Positions 1 to 8,776 of a DNA stretch of 42,733 nt are shown here, in pieces. How positions within the stretch are numbered: position 1 is the first letter of the stretch; each line of letters opens with the position of its first letter. A program made the position numbers and the translations under genes. This DNA is from CAITSH01 sp945892985 (GTDB lineage: Bacteria > Pseudomonadota > Gammaproteobacteria > Burkholderiales > SG8-39), in assembly GCA_945892985.1 (NCBI GenBank), contig CAMDDU010000039.1, forward strand, positions 1-42,733, written 5' to 3'. A model generated the notes under the pieces. The model saw only the letters and a program-made list of their open reading frames with translations. It made no database searches and was not told the DNA's origin.

Positions 1-34
1 CGGGGTCGCTCGGCCCCGGCGCTTTTCTTTTTTT
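1..34 (+). terminator. Possible hairpin plus T-tract upstream of leuB
   Basis: CGGGG (1-5) can pair with CCCCG (14-18), and a T-rich run (23-34) follows. This resembles an intrinsic terminator or attenuator before leuB. The left side is cut by the window edge, so the stem may be longer. Only 12 bases separate the T run from the leuB start, so if it is real, leuB must be transcribed through it. Confidence 0.3.
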
Positions 35-46
35 GGGGGGGATACA

Positions 47-1111
47 ATGAAAATTGCAGTTTTGCCTGGTGACGGAATCGGCAATGAAATTGTCGCCCAA
101 GCGGTAAAAGTGCTGAAGGCTCTCGAAAAGGATGGGCTAAAACTGGAGCTTGAACATGCCCTTGTCGGAGGTGCGGGATACGACGCGCACGGTGATCCAT
201 TGCCGGCAGCAACCCTGAAGCTGGCAAAGGAAGCTGATGCGATCCTTTTTGGCGCAGTCGGCGGTCCGCAGTACGATAATTTGGAGCGGGCAAAGCGGCC
301 AGAGCAGGCCATTCTCGGATTGAGGAAAGAGCTCAACCTGTTTGCCAATTTGCGGCCTTCCATCGTCTACCCGGAGCTTGTGGATGCTTCGACGCTCAAG
401 CCCGAGGTGGTTTCCGGGCTGGATATCCTGATATTGCGTGAACTCACCGGCGATATTTACTTCGGAAAGCCCCGCGGCACCCATGTGCTGCCCAACGGAG
501 AGCGTGAGGGGTTCGACACCATGCGTTATAGCGAGTCCGAGATCAGGCGTATTGCGCATGTCGGGTTTCAAGCGGCGCGCAAGCGCGTCGGAAAGCTGTG
601 TTCGGTCGACAAGGCAAATGTTCTCGACACAATGCAACTGTGGCGCGATGTCGTGACTGAGGTCGGGACCGAGTACCCAGACGTCGCGCTCTCGCACATG
701 TACGTCGATAACGCCGCAATGCAACTGATACGCAATCCGAAACAGTTTGATGTCATCGTAACTGGAAACTTGTTTGGCGATATTCTCTCGGATGAGGCTT
801 CCATGCTAACCGGGTCGATTGGCATGCAGCCATCGGCTTCAATGAATGAGAAACAAGGGGGGCTGTACGAGCCCATACATGGTTCTGCGCCAGATATCGC
901 CGGCAAGAATATTGCCAACCCTTTGGGAACTATATTGTCGGCAGCCATGATGCTTCGCTATAGCTTTGACCAAGAAGGGCTTGCCTTGAAAGTTGAGGCG
1001 GCTGTGAAAAAGGTCCTTGCGCAAGGCCTTCGAACCGCTGATATTTATCAATCTGGAACCAATCGAATTGGAACTGCGGGTATGGGCGATGCCGTTGTAG
1101 CGGCGCTGTAG
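47..1111 (+). CDS. leuB: 3-isopropylmalate dehydrogenase
   Basis: Cytosolic NAD-dependent enzyme that oxidises and decarboxylates 3-isopropylmalate to the 2-oxo precursor of leucine. The 354 residues match the usual family length. The N-terminus reads MKIAVLPGDGIGNEI, the standard dinucleotide-fold start. NLFANLRPS (about 96-104) and ILRELTGDIYFG (about 131-142) are substrate-binding signatures of the isopropylmalate/isocitrate dehydrogenase family. GNLFGDILSDEAS near 240-252 carries the metal-binding aspartates. The ATG follows a G-rich tract that can act as ribosome binding site. In related genomes leuC and leuD lie just upstream (outside this window) and asd follows, as here. Confidence 0.97.
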   Translation: MKIAVLPGDGIGNEIVAQAVKVLKALEKDGLKLELEHALVGGAGYDAHGDPLPAATLKLAKEADAILFGAVGGPQYDNLERAKRPEQAILGLRKELNLFANLRPSIVYPELVDASTLKPEVVSGLDILILRELTGDIYFGKPRGTHVLPNGEREGFDTMRYSESEIRRIAHVGFQAARKRVGKLCSVDKANVLDTMQLWRDVVTEVGTEYPDVALSHMYVDNAAMQLIRNPKQFDVIVTGNLFGDILSDEASMLTGSIGMQPSASMNEKQGGLYEPIHGSAPDIAGKNIANPLGTILSAAMMLRYSFDQEGLALKVEAAVKKVLAQGLRTADIYQSGTNRIGTAGMGDAVVAAL

Positions 1112-1178
1112 TGGTTTGGCGTGAGTCTCTGGGGCCGTTTAAATACATGTTTGCAATAACTATCTTTATCAGGGAACG

Positions 1179-2291
1179 ATGATGCGGGTCGGGTTTGTTG
1201 GATGGCGCGGTATGGTCGGTTCTGTGCTCATGCAGCGCATGATTGCGGAACATGATTTTTCGCTTATAGAGGAATCGGTGTTCTTTTCCACTTCCCAAGC
1301 GGGAGGTGTGGGGCCTCGCGTCGACAAAGAGACTGCGCCGCTCAAAGATGCCAATAATCTTGGCGACCTCAAGGCGATGGATGTGATTGTCACCTGCCAG
1401 GGCGGTGACTACACCAACGACGTGTTCCCGCGCCTTCGAAAAGAGGGCTGGCAAGGTTACTGGATCGACGCCGCCAGCGCGCTGCGCATGCAGAATGATG
1501 CGGTGATCATTCTCGATCCGGTCAACGAATCGGTTATCAAAGCGGCGCTTGCAAGCGGCGGCAAGAACTTCATTGGTGGGAATTGCACGGTCAGTCTAAT
1601 GTTGATGGGCTTGCACGGTTTATTCAAGGCTGGGCTGGTCGAGTGGATGACTGCGATGACCTACCAGGCGGCATCGGGCGCCGGGGCGCAAAACATGCGC
1701 GAATTGCTCTCCCAGATGGGCGCTGCCAACGCAGCGGTGACCGCGCTGCTCGATGATCCGTCTTCGGCGATTCTGGAGATTGATCGAAGGGTTGCCGACG
1801 CGATGCGCGGCAACGCGTTTCCCCGTGAACAGTTTGGGGCTCCCCTAGCGGGAAGCTTGCTGCCGTGGATTGACAAGGATCTGGGAAACGGACAAAGCCG
1901 TGAGGAGTGGAAGGGCATGGCCGAAACGAACAAGATTCTGGGTGGTTCTGCTTCAATCCCCGTTGATGGCATTTGTGTGCGGATCGGGGCGATGCGTTGC
2001 CACAGCCAGGCCCTGACCATCAAACTCAAGCGCGATGTCCCGATTGACGAGATTGAAGGCATGCTTGCCGCTGCAAATCAGTGGGTCAAGGTGATTCCGA
2101 ACAAACGCGAGGAGAGTCTTCGTGAGTTGACTCCGACTGCGGTGACCGGAACACTAAGCGTGCCGGTGGGGCGTCTGCGAAAATTGCCGATGGGCGGTGA
2201 ATATCTCACGGCGTTTACCGTGGGCGATCAACTGCTCTGGGGGGCGGCAGAACCATTGAGGCGCATGCTCCGAATTTTGCTGGAAAATTAG
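1179..2291 (+). CDS. asd: Aspartate-semialdehyde dehydrogenase
   Basis: Reduces aspartyl phosphate to aspartate semialdehyde with NADPH, the branch point to lysine/diaminopimelate, threonine and methionine. The 370-residue length and sequence fit the gammaproteobacterial-type enzyme. GFVGWRGMVGSVL (5-17) is the NADP-binding loop. GGNCTVSL places the catalytic cysteine at about C136, and GAMRCHSQ places the catalytic histidine at about H275. Two ATG codons are adjacent (1179, 1182); AGGGA just upstream serves either. It lies 67 bases after leuB and probably shares its transcript. Its product is an upstream precursor of the homoserine used by MetZ, encoded further right. Confidence 0.97.
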   Translation: MMRVGFVGWRGMVGSVLMQRMIAEHDFSLIEESVFFSTSQAGGVGPRVDKETAPLKDANNLGDLKAMDVIVTCQGGDYTNDVFPRLRKEGWQGYWIDAASALRMQNDAVIILDPVNESVIKAALASGGKNFIGGNCTVSLMLMGLHGLFKAGLVEWMTAMTYQAASGAGAQNMRELLSQMGAANAAVTALLDDPSSAILEIDRRVADAMRGNAFPREQFGAPLAGSLLPWIDKDLGNGQSREEWKGMAETNKILGGSASIPVDGICVRIGAMRCHSQALTIKLKRDVPIDEIEGMLAAANQWVKVIPNKREESLRELTPTAVTGTLSVPVGRLRKLPMGGEYLTAFTVGDQLLWGAAEPLRRMLRILLEN

Positions 2292-2453
2292 TTGCCCGAA
2301 GCTTACTTTTTCGGCCTAAAGGCCGCCATAAGGCAAAATAGACTGAAAAATTGGTCACTTGAAGATAACTCTAAGAAGAATTATCGGCTTGCATGGCTAA
2401 CACTATGATGTTATGTTGGTTATCTTCGATTGGTGTGTCCAAAAGGTGGCGGT

Positions 2454-5150
2454 GTGGCAAAAATCACCATTAAAATATGCTTATCGGCAATAGCGCTCCT
2501 GCTGCTGCCTCTGACAGCGTCTGCGGCTGGACTTGGCAAGGTCACGGTTCAATCCGCGCTGGGACAGCCGTTGCGTGCGGAAGTCGAAATTTCCTCGGTT
2601 CAGGCGAACGAAGCGGACTCGCTGACGGCGCGCATGGCTCCGGCGCAGGCGTTTCGCGATGCCGGCATCGAAGTCAATGCAGCGCTCACTGCAATGAAAC
2701 TGGCGGTGGAGCGGCGCCCGGAAGGACGTTACGTCGTGGTACTTACCTCGATTGCTCCGGTCAACGAACCGTTTCTAGACCTGCTCATCGAGTTATCCAG
2801 TTCCGCCGGCCGCCTTATACGTGAATATACGTTCCTGCTCGACCCACCGGAATACAAAGCCCCACAAGCGGTGGCTGCGCCTGCAACACCGGCGGCGCCC
2901 CCGGTGACACGTGCGCAGCCGGTTGAGCCGCCCAAGCAACCTGAGGTGCGGGCACCCAACCCTGCAAGTGAAAGAGCGCCGGTATCCGCCCCCGTTGCGC
3001 CCAAGTCCAAGGATGCATCCACTTACGAAGTGAAACGCGGGGATACTCTGGGCAAGATTGCCGGAGCAAACAAGCCTGACGGCGTTTCGCTGCCACAGAT
3101 GTTGATTGCGCTTTACCGGGGTAACAAGGATGCATTTGATGGTGACAACATAAACCGTTTGCGTGCCGGACGGATTCTTACCGTACCGGGCAAGGATGCC
3201 GCGGCGGGAGTTGATGAAAAAGAGTCTCAGAGTCTGGTTATCGCTCAAAGCCGGGACTTCAACGAGTACCGTCGTAAGCTAGGCGGAGCGGTGGCGCAGG
3301 CGCCCGCCGAGGCGGAAGGCACGCGTCGGGGTGCCAGCGGAAAAATCACCGCGCAAGTCGATGATAAAGCACCGCCAGTGAAGGATCAGAAGGACCAGCT
3401 TAGGTTGTCCAAGGCAGATGCGGTGCAGTCGTCCGGCAAGGCGTCTTCGGAAGATCTGATCGCAAAGGATAAAGCGCTGAAGGAGGCAAATGAGCGGGTT
3501 GCAGACCTTGAGAAAACTGTAAAGGAGATGCAGAAAGCATTGGAGTTGGCTAGCAGGTCAATGGCCGAGGCGCAAAAGCAGGCGATGGTAAAGGCTTCGC
3601 CTCCCGTCGTTCCGGCAGCAAGCAAAGCAGATTCGCCTAAAGTGGCTGAACCGGTGAAGGCACCGTTGATGGAGGCCGCCAAGGCTGTTTCGACTGTATC
3701 CAAGTCAACTGAATCAGCCAAGGTTCCGGAGGCAAAAGCGCCCGAAGCTGCTCAGGCAGCCCCGGCACCTCCGAACGCGGTTGCGGCCGCGGTACCGGTT
3801 GATGTTGTAAAGGTCGCCGAAGCCCCTAAAAGCGCTGAGACACCCAAGTCTGCAGAGGCGCCTAAAGCCGATGCCGCGAAAGTCGCAGCGAAGGCGGTTG
3901 CTAAGGTAGCGCCACCGCCTTCGCCGGCAAGCTTCACCGATGAATTACTCGAAGATCCAGCCATGCTTAGCGGCGCGGGTGCTGTTCTTGTCGGCTTGTT
4001 TGGATATGGTGCATATGCTTACCGCAAAAAGCGCAAATCCCAGTTTGAGAATAGTGTCATGGGCGCATCGACGCCGATGGATTCGAGTTCGGTATTCGGT
4101 TCGTCCGGTGGTCAAAATGTTGATACCGGAGGCAGTCAGTTCCAGACTGACTTCAGCCAAAGCGGTGTCGGGGCGATAGACACTGACGAAGTCGATCCCA
4201 TAGCGGAAGCCGACGTGTACATGGCCTACGGGCGTGATGCGCAGGCGGAAGAAATCCTCAAAGAGGCGCTTATCAAGGATCCGACCCGGCATGTTGTGAC
4301 AGCGAAACTGCTGGAGATCTACGCCGCGCGTAAGGATTTGAAGGTGTTTGAGGCAAGCGCTTCAGGGCTGCACGCAGCGACCGGCGGTCGGGGGCCTGAG
4401 TGGGCAAAAGTTGCGGCTATGGGCCTGACTATCGACGCAAGCAACCCTCTTTACGGCGGTAGCGGGGATGCCGTCCGTGGGGTAGAGCAGTCGGTTGATG
4501 CGGCATCTGCACCAGCCCCGGGGATAGACTTTGACCTTGGTGCAGTGGCAGAACAAGAGCCAACAGCAGGCGCCGAAGAAGAAACTTTGGGTATCACTGT
4601 GCCCGTGGCAGAAGACGCGCCGCTTGATCTCGGATTTGATTTGGGTGAGAGCGCGGGCCCGATGCCCGCAGCTGCAGGCAACGACTTTACACTTGACGCT
4701 GCACCCATTATCGATGCTGGGGCGGTTTCCGTTGAGGATGCTGCTCCGTCCGCGCCGCCGCTGGATCTTGGGCTGGATATCAACTTTGATTTGCCTGCAG
4801 AGGCTTCCGTTGCGGAGCCTCCGGCTGCTGTTGCGGACCTCGGCGGAGCTTCAATCGATTTCGATCTGGCGTTGGGAGAGCCCGTCGAGAAGCCTGCTGA
4901 ACCCGTAGCCTCCGCGGTTCTGGATATGGATTTGTCCTCAATCAGTTTTGATCTTGGTACTCCGGCTGAATCCGCCGCGCCATTGGGCGACGCCCGTTGG
5001 CAGGAGGTCGCGACCAAGCTTGATCTTGCCAAGGCTTACGAGGAAATGGGTGACAAGGATGGTGCACGCGAGTTGTTGAAAGAGGTAACGAAAGAGGGTG
5101 ATGCCGCGCAACAGCAGCAGGCGCAAACAATTCTGGCGGCGCTTGACTAA
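2454..5150 (+). CDS. fimV: FimV-like polar peptidoglycan-binding hub protein
   Basis: Large inner-membrane protein (898 residues from GTG 2454) of the FimV/HubP family, which organises the cell pole and affects type IV pili and type II secretion in relatives. A signal peptide (about 1-25, ending TASAA) is followed by the conserved FimV N-terminal domain (about 26-130) and a Pro/Ala linker. A LysM domain (about 187-245, starting YEVKRGDTLGKIAG) comes next, then a Lys/Ala-rich coiled segment and one membrane span (about 503-525, then YRKKRKSQ). The long acidic cytoplasmic part repeats D-L-G-type motifs and ends in the FimV C-terminal motif LDLAKAYEEMGDKDGA. Start choice: TTG 2430 and GTG 2433 are in frame, but GTG 2454 follows AAGGTGG and gives the usual M-A-K start. 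A strong terminator follows. Confidence 0.9.
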   Translation: MAKITIKICLSAIALLLLPLTASAAGLGKVTVQSALGQPLRAEVEISSVQANEADSLTARMAPAQAFRDAGIEVNAALTAMKLAVERRPEGRYVVVLTSIAPVNEPFLDLLIELSSSAGRLIREYTFLLDPPEYKAPQAVAAPATPAAPPVTRAQPVEPPKQPEVRAPNPASERAPVSAPVAPKSKDASTYEVKRGDTLGKIAGANKPDGVSLPQMLIALYRGNKDAFDGDNINRLRAGRILTVPGKDAAAGVDEKESQSLVIAQSRDFNEYRRKLGGAVAQAPAEAEGTRRGASGKITAQVDDKAPPVKDQKDQLRLSKADAVQSSGKASSEDLIAKDKALKEANERVADLEKTVKEMQKALELASRSMAEAQKQAMVKASPPVVPAASKADSPKVAEPVKAPLMEAAKAVSTVSKSTESAKVPEAKAPEAAQAAPAPPNAVAAAVPVDVVKVAEAPKSAETPKSAEAPKADAAKVAAKAVAKVAPPPSPASFTDELLEDPAMLSGAGAVLVGLFGYGAYAYRKKRKSQFENSVMGASTPMDSSSVFGSSGGQNVDTGGSQFQTDFSQSGVGAIDTDEVDPIAEADVYMAYGRDAQAEEILKEALIKDPTRHVVTAKLLEIYAARKDLKVFEASASGLHAATGGRGPEWAKVAAMGLTIDASNPLYGGSGDAVRGVEQSVDAASAPAPGIDFDLGAVAEQEPTAGAEEETLGITVPVAEDAPLDLGFDLGESAGPMPAAAGNDFTLDAAPIIDAGAVSVEDAAPSAPPLDLGLDINFDLPAEASVAEPPAAVADLGGASIDFDLALGEPVEKPAEPVASAVLDMDLSSISFDLGTPAESAAPLGDARWQEVATKLDLAKAYEEMGDKDGARELLKEVTKEGDAAQQQQAQTILAALD

Positions 5151-5168
5151 CGCCTTTGTCCGACTAGT

Positions 5169-5200
5169 ACAATCGGCGCCTTGTGCGCCGATTGTTTTTT
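5169..5200 (+). terminator. Rho-independent terminator after fimV
   Basis: A perfect 11-bp stem (5169-5179 with 5185-5195) and a 5-base loop are followed directly by T residues. It separates the leuB-asd-fimV unit from the truA-trp unit. Confidence 0.92.
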
Positions 5201-5226
5201 GCGCTGTGAGATTTGAGGTGATCGGA

Positions 5227-5355
5227 ATGGCGAAGAGATCCCGGATAGCATTTTTATCGCGCTCCAGGTTTTGGCAGTGTGACAGCAGAAAATTCGACTT
5301 CTTACTCTCCCCGAATAGCGCTCAAATTTACCTGACGAAGCATACGATTGCCTGA
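5227..5355 (+). CDS. Possible 42-residue small ORF upstream of truA
   Basis: An ATG at 5227 is preceded by GAGGTG with about 7 bases of spacing. It opens a 42-codon frame that ends with TGA 3 bases before the truA ATG. The product is basic (MAKRSRIAFLSRSRFW at the N-terminus) and matches no family I know. It contains one Trp, so it is not a classical trp leader peptide. It may be translationally coupled to truA, or it may be a chance frame in a 208-base spacer. Confidence 0.2.
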   Translation: MAKRSRIAFLSRSRFWQCDSRKFDFLLSPNSAQIYLTKHTIA

Positions 5356-5358
5356 TTC

Positions 5359-6168
5359 ATGAGAATTGCGCTAGGTATTGCCTATGACGGAACCGACTTT
5401 GACGGATGGCAAAGCCAGCCGACAGGGAATACCGTGCAAGACCATGTTGAAAGGGCGCTAGCCAATGTTGCGCGGCATCCGGTTCGAATCACGGCGGCGG
5501 GGCGAACAGACGCTGGCGTACATGCAATGGCGCAAGTGGTGCATTTTGATACCGAGGTCTCAAGACCTGATAGTGCCTGGGTCCGCGGTGTAAACGCCCA
5601 TCTTCCTGGAGCGATCGCCGTGCAGTGGGCGTTGCCGGTAGAGGGTAACTTCCACGCCCGTTTTTCCGCCACTTCAAGGACTTACAGGTATCTGTTGCTC
5701 AACCACCCGGTGCGGCCTTCGATTCTGGCGCATCGTACAGGTTGGTTCCACGCACCGCTTGATCTTGAATCAATGCGGGCGGCGGCCGGGAAGTTGGTCG
5801 GCGAGCAAAATTTCAACGCGTTTCGCTCGTCGCAGTGCCAGGCTAAGAGTCCGATACGGACGATGCGGAAAATATCAATCACCCGCCATGGAAACTACTT
5901 TGTCTACACGTTTTCGGCGAACGCATTTTTGCATCATATGGTCCGCAATCTCGTTGGATGTTTGGTTTTCGTCGGGAATGGCAAGCATCCTCCGGATTGG
6001 GTGACTGACGTATTATCCAGTCGGGACAGGGGGCGCTGCGCGCCTACTTTTGCCCCGGATGGGCTGTATCTCTCGGGAGTCGGTTATGGTGAATGTTTTC
6101 AGTTCCCCGAATTCTCGCAAGCAATCCCTTTATTTCCGGCTGAGGTTGAATCATGCGAACCAGAATAA
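5359..6168 (+). CDS. truA: tRNA pseudouridine(38-40) synthase TruA
   Basis: Converts uridines 38-40 in the anticodon arm of tRNAs to pseudouridine. It has 269 residues, typical of the family. GRTDAGVHA near 48-56 contains the catalytic aspartate (D51). RTYRYLLLN and NFNAFRSSQCQ further on are conserved TruA segments, as is HHMVRNLVG near 195. Its last 16 bases overlap the start of trpF, so the two are probably translationally coupled. It is the first recognised gene after the fimV terminator, so the promoter of the trp run should lie in 5201-5358. I could not pick one out with confidence. Confidence 0.96.
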   Translation: MRIALGIAYDGTDFDGWQSQPTGNTVQDHVERALANVARHPVRITAAGRTDAGVHAMAQVVHFDTEVSRPDSAWVRGVNAHLPGAIAVQWALPVEGNFHARFSATSRTYRYLLLNHPVRPSILAHRTGWFHAPLDLESMRAAAGKLVGEQNFNAFRSSQCQAKSPIRTMRKISITRHGNYFVYTFSANAFLHHMVRNLVGCLVFVGNGKHPPDWVTDVLSSRDRGRCAPTFAPDGLYLSGVGYGECFQFPEFSQAIPLFPAEVESCEPE

Positions 6169-6776
6169 AAATCTGCGGGATTACTAGGCCGGACGATGCA
6201 ATTGCTGCCGCATCAGCAGGTGCCGACGCGATCGGACTCGTTTTCTATCCACCCAGTTCACGCGCGGTTTCAATTGCAGATGCGAATACTATTGTCGAGG
6301 TACTTCCGCCCTTTGTGGCCAGTGTCGCCCTGTTCGTCAATCCAACAAAAGTTGAAGTCGAATCCGTTCTTTCCGCATGCCGAGTTGATGTAATCCAGTT
6401 TCACGGAGAAGAATCAAGGGAATTTTGCAAGCAATTTGGTCGGCCCTATTTGAAGGCAGCGAGGGTCAGGGCAGGGTTTGATCTGATAAAATACCTGCAA
6501 GAATTCAGTGATGCCAGCGGCTGGTTATTGGATGCCTTCCACGAAGACGCATACGGTGGGAAGGGGGCCGTATTCGACTGGGGCCTCATCCCGCCAAAAC
6601 TCGCAAAACCGTTGATATTGTCAGGTGGGCTTACTGTGCACAACGTCGCCGAGGCGGTTCGTCTGGTGCAACCTTGGGCGGTCGATGTTTCAAGCGGTGT
6701 CGAGATTGGCAAGGGTATAAAAGATGCGAACATAGTCGCAACGTTCATTAGCGAGGTAAGAAATGCAGATGTATGA
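6153..6776 (+). CDS. trpF: Phosphoribosylanthranilate isomerase
   Basis: Third step from chorismate in tryptophan synthesis: an Amadori rearrangement of phosphoribosylanthranilate to CdRP. It is a (beta/alpha)8 barrel of 207 residues, normal for a stand-alone TrpF. KICGITRPDD (6-15) carries the catalytic cysteine (C8), and VDVSSGVE near 177-184 carries the catalytic aspartate (D178). LSGGL near 154 is the phosphate-binding loop. It overlaps truA by 16 bases and trpB by 14, so expression of the three genes is tightly linked. Confidence 0.96.
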   Translation: MRTRIKICGITRPDDAIAAASAGADAIGLVFYPPSSRAVSIADANTIVEVLPPFVASVALFVNPTKVEVESVLSACRVDVIQFHGEESREFCKQFGRPYLKAARVRAGFDLIKYLQEFSDASGWLLDAFHEDAYGGKGAVFDWGLIPPKLAKPLILSGGLTVHNVAEAVRLVQPWAVDVSSGVEIGKGIKDANIVATFISEVRNADV

Positions 6777-7962
6777 CCTTCCCGATAGTCGCGGACATTT
6801 TGGTCCTTACGGTGGGGTGTTTGTATCAGAAACTCTGGTACATGCGCTTGATGAGCTCAAGCGTACCTACGAACATTACTCCAAGGATCCAGAATTTCTC
6901 GAAGAATTTCACTACGAATTACGACATTTCGTCGGACGGCCAAGTCCTGTCTACCACGCGAGGCGACTGTCGGAACTGTTCGGGGGCGCGCAAATCTACC
7001 TGAAGCGCGAGGACCTGAACCACACAGGCGCCCACAAAATCAACAACACCATCGGACAGGCCTTATTGGCACGTCGCATGGGTAAGAAGCGGGTTATTGC
7101 CGAGACCGGTGCGGGGCAGCATGGTGTCGCCAGCGCCACCGTGGCGGCACGTTTCGGTATGGATTGCGTTGTTTATATGGGGGCGGAAGACATCAAGCGG
7201 CAGGTACAGAACGTGTACAGGATGAAATTGCTGGGTGCTACGGTTGTACCCGTGGAATCAGGATCAAAAACCCTGAAAGATGCTCTCAATGAGGCCATGC
7301 GCGATTGGGTTTCATATGTCAATGAAACGTATTACATCATCGGAACGGTCGCCGGTCCGCACCCGTACCCGATGATGGTTCGCGATTTCAATTCCGTTGT
7401 TGGCAAGGAGTGTCTGACGCAGGTGCCAGAAATGATCGGGCGTCATCCGGACGCCGTTATTGCTTGCGTCGGTGGCGGATCCAATGCGATGGGGATTTTT
7501 TATCCTTATATTCAGCATGAAGAGGTACGTCTAATCGGTGTGGAGGCTGGAGGCTACGGTTTGGCCAGCGGCAAGCATTCCGCTTCTTTGACTGCCGGCC
7601 GGCCCGGCGTTCTTCATGGGAACCGAACCTACTTGTTACAGGATAAGCACGGCCAAATAATTGAAACGCACTCGATATCGGCGGGCCTGGATTATCCTGG
7701 CGTAGGGCCCGAACACGCTTGGTTGAAGGATTCTAAACGCGCGGAGTACGTCACGGTAACCGACGATGAGGCGCTAAAAGCGTTTCACGACTTGTGCCGT
7801 TATGAGGGGATAATTCCGGCGCTCGAGTCGAGCCATGCTCTGGCATACGCGGCGCAACTCGCGCCAACCATGCCCAAGGACAAGGCCCTGCTTGTAAATC
7901 TGTCGGGGCGAGGGGATAAAGATATGCAAACGGTTGCTGAGAAATCTGCGCTAACGGTTTGA
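6763..7962 (+). CDS. trpB: Tryptophan synthase beta chain
   Basis: PLP enzyme that condenses indole with serine to tryptophan, in an alpha2beta2 complex with TrpA. It has 399 residues. Conserved features are LNHTGAHKINNT with the PLP lysine at about K92, GAGQHGVA near 120 and GGGSNAMG near 236-243 (cofactor phosphate binding). The start overlaps trpF by 14 bases. The stop codon overlaps the putative TTG start of the methyltransferase gene that separates trpB from trpA. Confidence 0.97.
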   Translation: MQMYDLPDSRGHFGPYGGVFVSETLVHALDELKRTYEHYSKDPEFLEEFHYELRHFVGRPSPVYHARRLSELFGGAQIYLKREDLNHTGAHKINNTIGQALLARRMGKKRVIAETGAGQHGVASATVAARFGMDCVVYMGAEDIKRQVQNVYRMKLLGATVVPVESGSKTLKDALNEAMRDWVSYVNETYYIIGTVAGPHPYPMMVRDFNSVVGKECLTQVPEMIGRHPDAVIACVGGGSNAMGIFYPYIQHEEVRLIGVEAGGYGLASGKHSASLTAGRPGVLHGNRTYLLQDKHGQIIETHSISAGLDYPGVGPEHAWLKDSKRAEYVTVTDDEALKAFHDLCRYEGIIPALESSHALAYAAQLAPTMPKDKALLVNLSGRGDKDMQTVAEKSALTV

Positions 7963-8762
7963 GTCCTGCGATCGTCTCCCTCTTTAACGAGGACGTCCTC
8001 ACAGGTATGGCTAGAGTGGCCGATCGATCGGTCGATCTGGTGATCGCCGACCCGCCGTATGGCCTTAAAAAAGATTACGGCAATGATTCAGATATGCTTT
8101 CCGGTCCGGCTTACGTCGAGTTCAGCCGTAACTGGATCGACGCCGTACTTCCCAAACTCAAGCCTGATGCAAGCCTGTATGTGTTCCTATCCTGGCAAAA
8201 TGCGCCGGAAGTTTTCAGCCTCATCAAAACCAGAATGTTGATGATCAATGAGATCATATGGGATCGTCGTGTGCCGAGTATGGGGGGGAGTACGCGAAAA
8301 TTCAGTTCCGTCCATGACAATATCGGATTATTCGCAAATTCGAAGGACTATCATTTCGATGTCGATGCGGTTCGTGTCCCCTACGATGCGAAGACAAAGA
8401 AAGCCCGTTCCCGGTCCATTTTTGTCGGTAAAAAATGGCTGGAAATCGGATACAACCCCAAGGATCTCTGGAGTGTTTCCAGGCTACATCGTCAGGATCC
8501 GGAGCGAGAGGATCACCCGACGCAGAAGCCACTTGAAGTTGTCGAGCGTATGGTACTGGCGAGCAGCCAGCCCGACGATTTGGTTCTTGACCCATTCATG
8601 GGGAGCGGCACAACGGCGGAAGCGGCCCTTCGTCATGGACGGCATTTCACCGGTTTTGAACTGAACTCCGCTTATTTTTCTGTTGTAGAAAACCGCGTCG
8701 CACGACTTCGGGGCAATCCGTCGCGCGATAATGTATCGCGCGAATCTGCGTTGAGAGTCTGA
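7959..8762 (+). CDS. Orphan beta-class DNA methyltransferase (N6-adenine or N4-cytosine)
   Basis: SAM-dependent DNA methylase of 267 residues. DPPY (31-34) is the catalytic motif IV. DPFMGSGTTAEAA (from about 211) is the SAM-binding motif I. HPTQKP near 186-191 is also typical. Motif IV before motif I defines the beta class. No restriction endonuclease gene is nearby, so it looks like a solitary methylase. It sits between trpB and trpA. TTG 7959 overlaps the trpB stop; the next in-frame ATG (about 8007) would leave only about 15 residues before DPPY. From memory, a methylase at this same trpB-trpA position in Ralstonia and Burkholderia makes 6mA at GTWWAC. Applying that specificity here is inference. 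Confidence 0.9.
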   Translation: MSPAIVSLFNEDVLTGMARVADRSVDLVIADPPYGLKKDYGNDSDMLSGPAYVEFSRNWIDAVLPKLKPDASLYVFLSWQNAPEVFSLIKTRMLMINEIIWDRRVPSMGGSTRKFSSVHDNIGLFANSKDYHFDVDAVRVPYDAKTKKARSRSIFVGKKWLEIGYNPKDLWSVSRLHRQDPEREDHPTQKPLEVVERMVLASSQPDDLVLDPFMGSGTTAEAALRHGRHFTGFELNSAYFSVVENRVARLRGNPSRDNVSRESALRV

Positions 8763-8776
8763 TCGAAAGCCTGACC

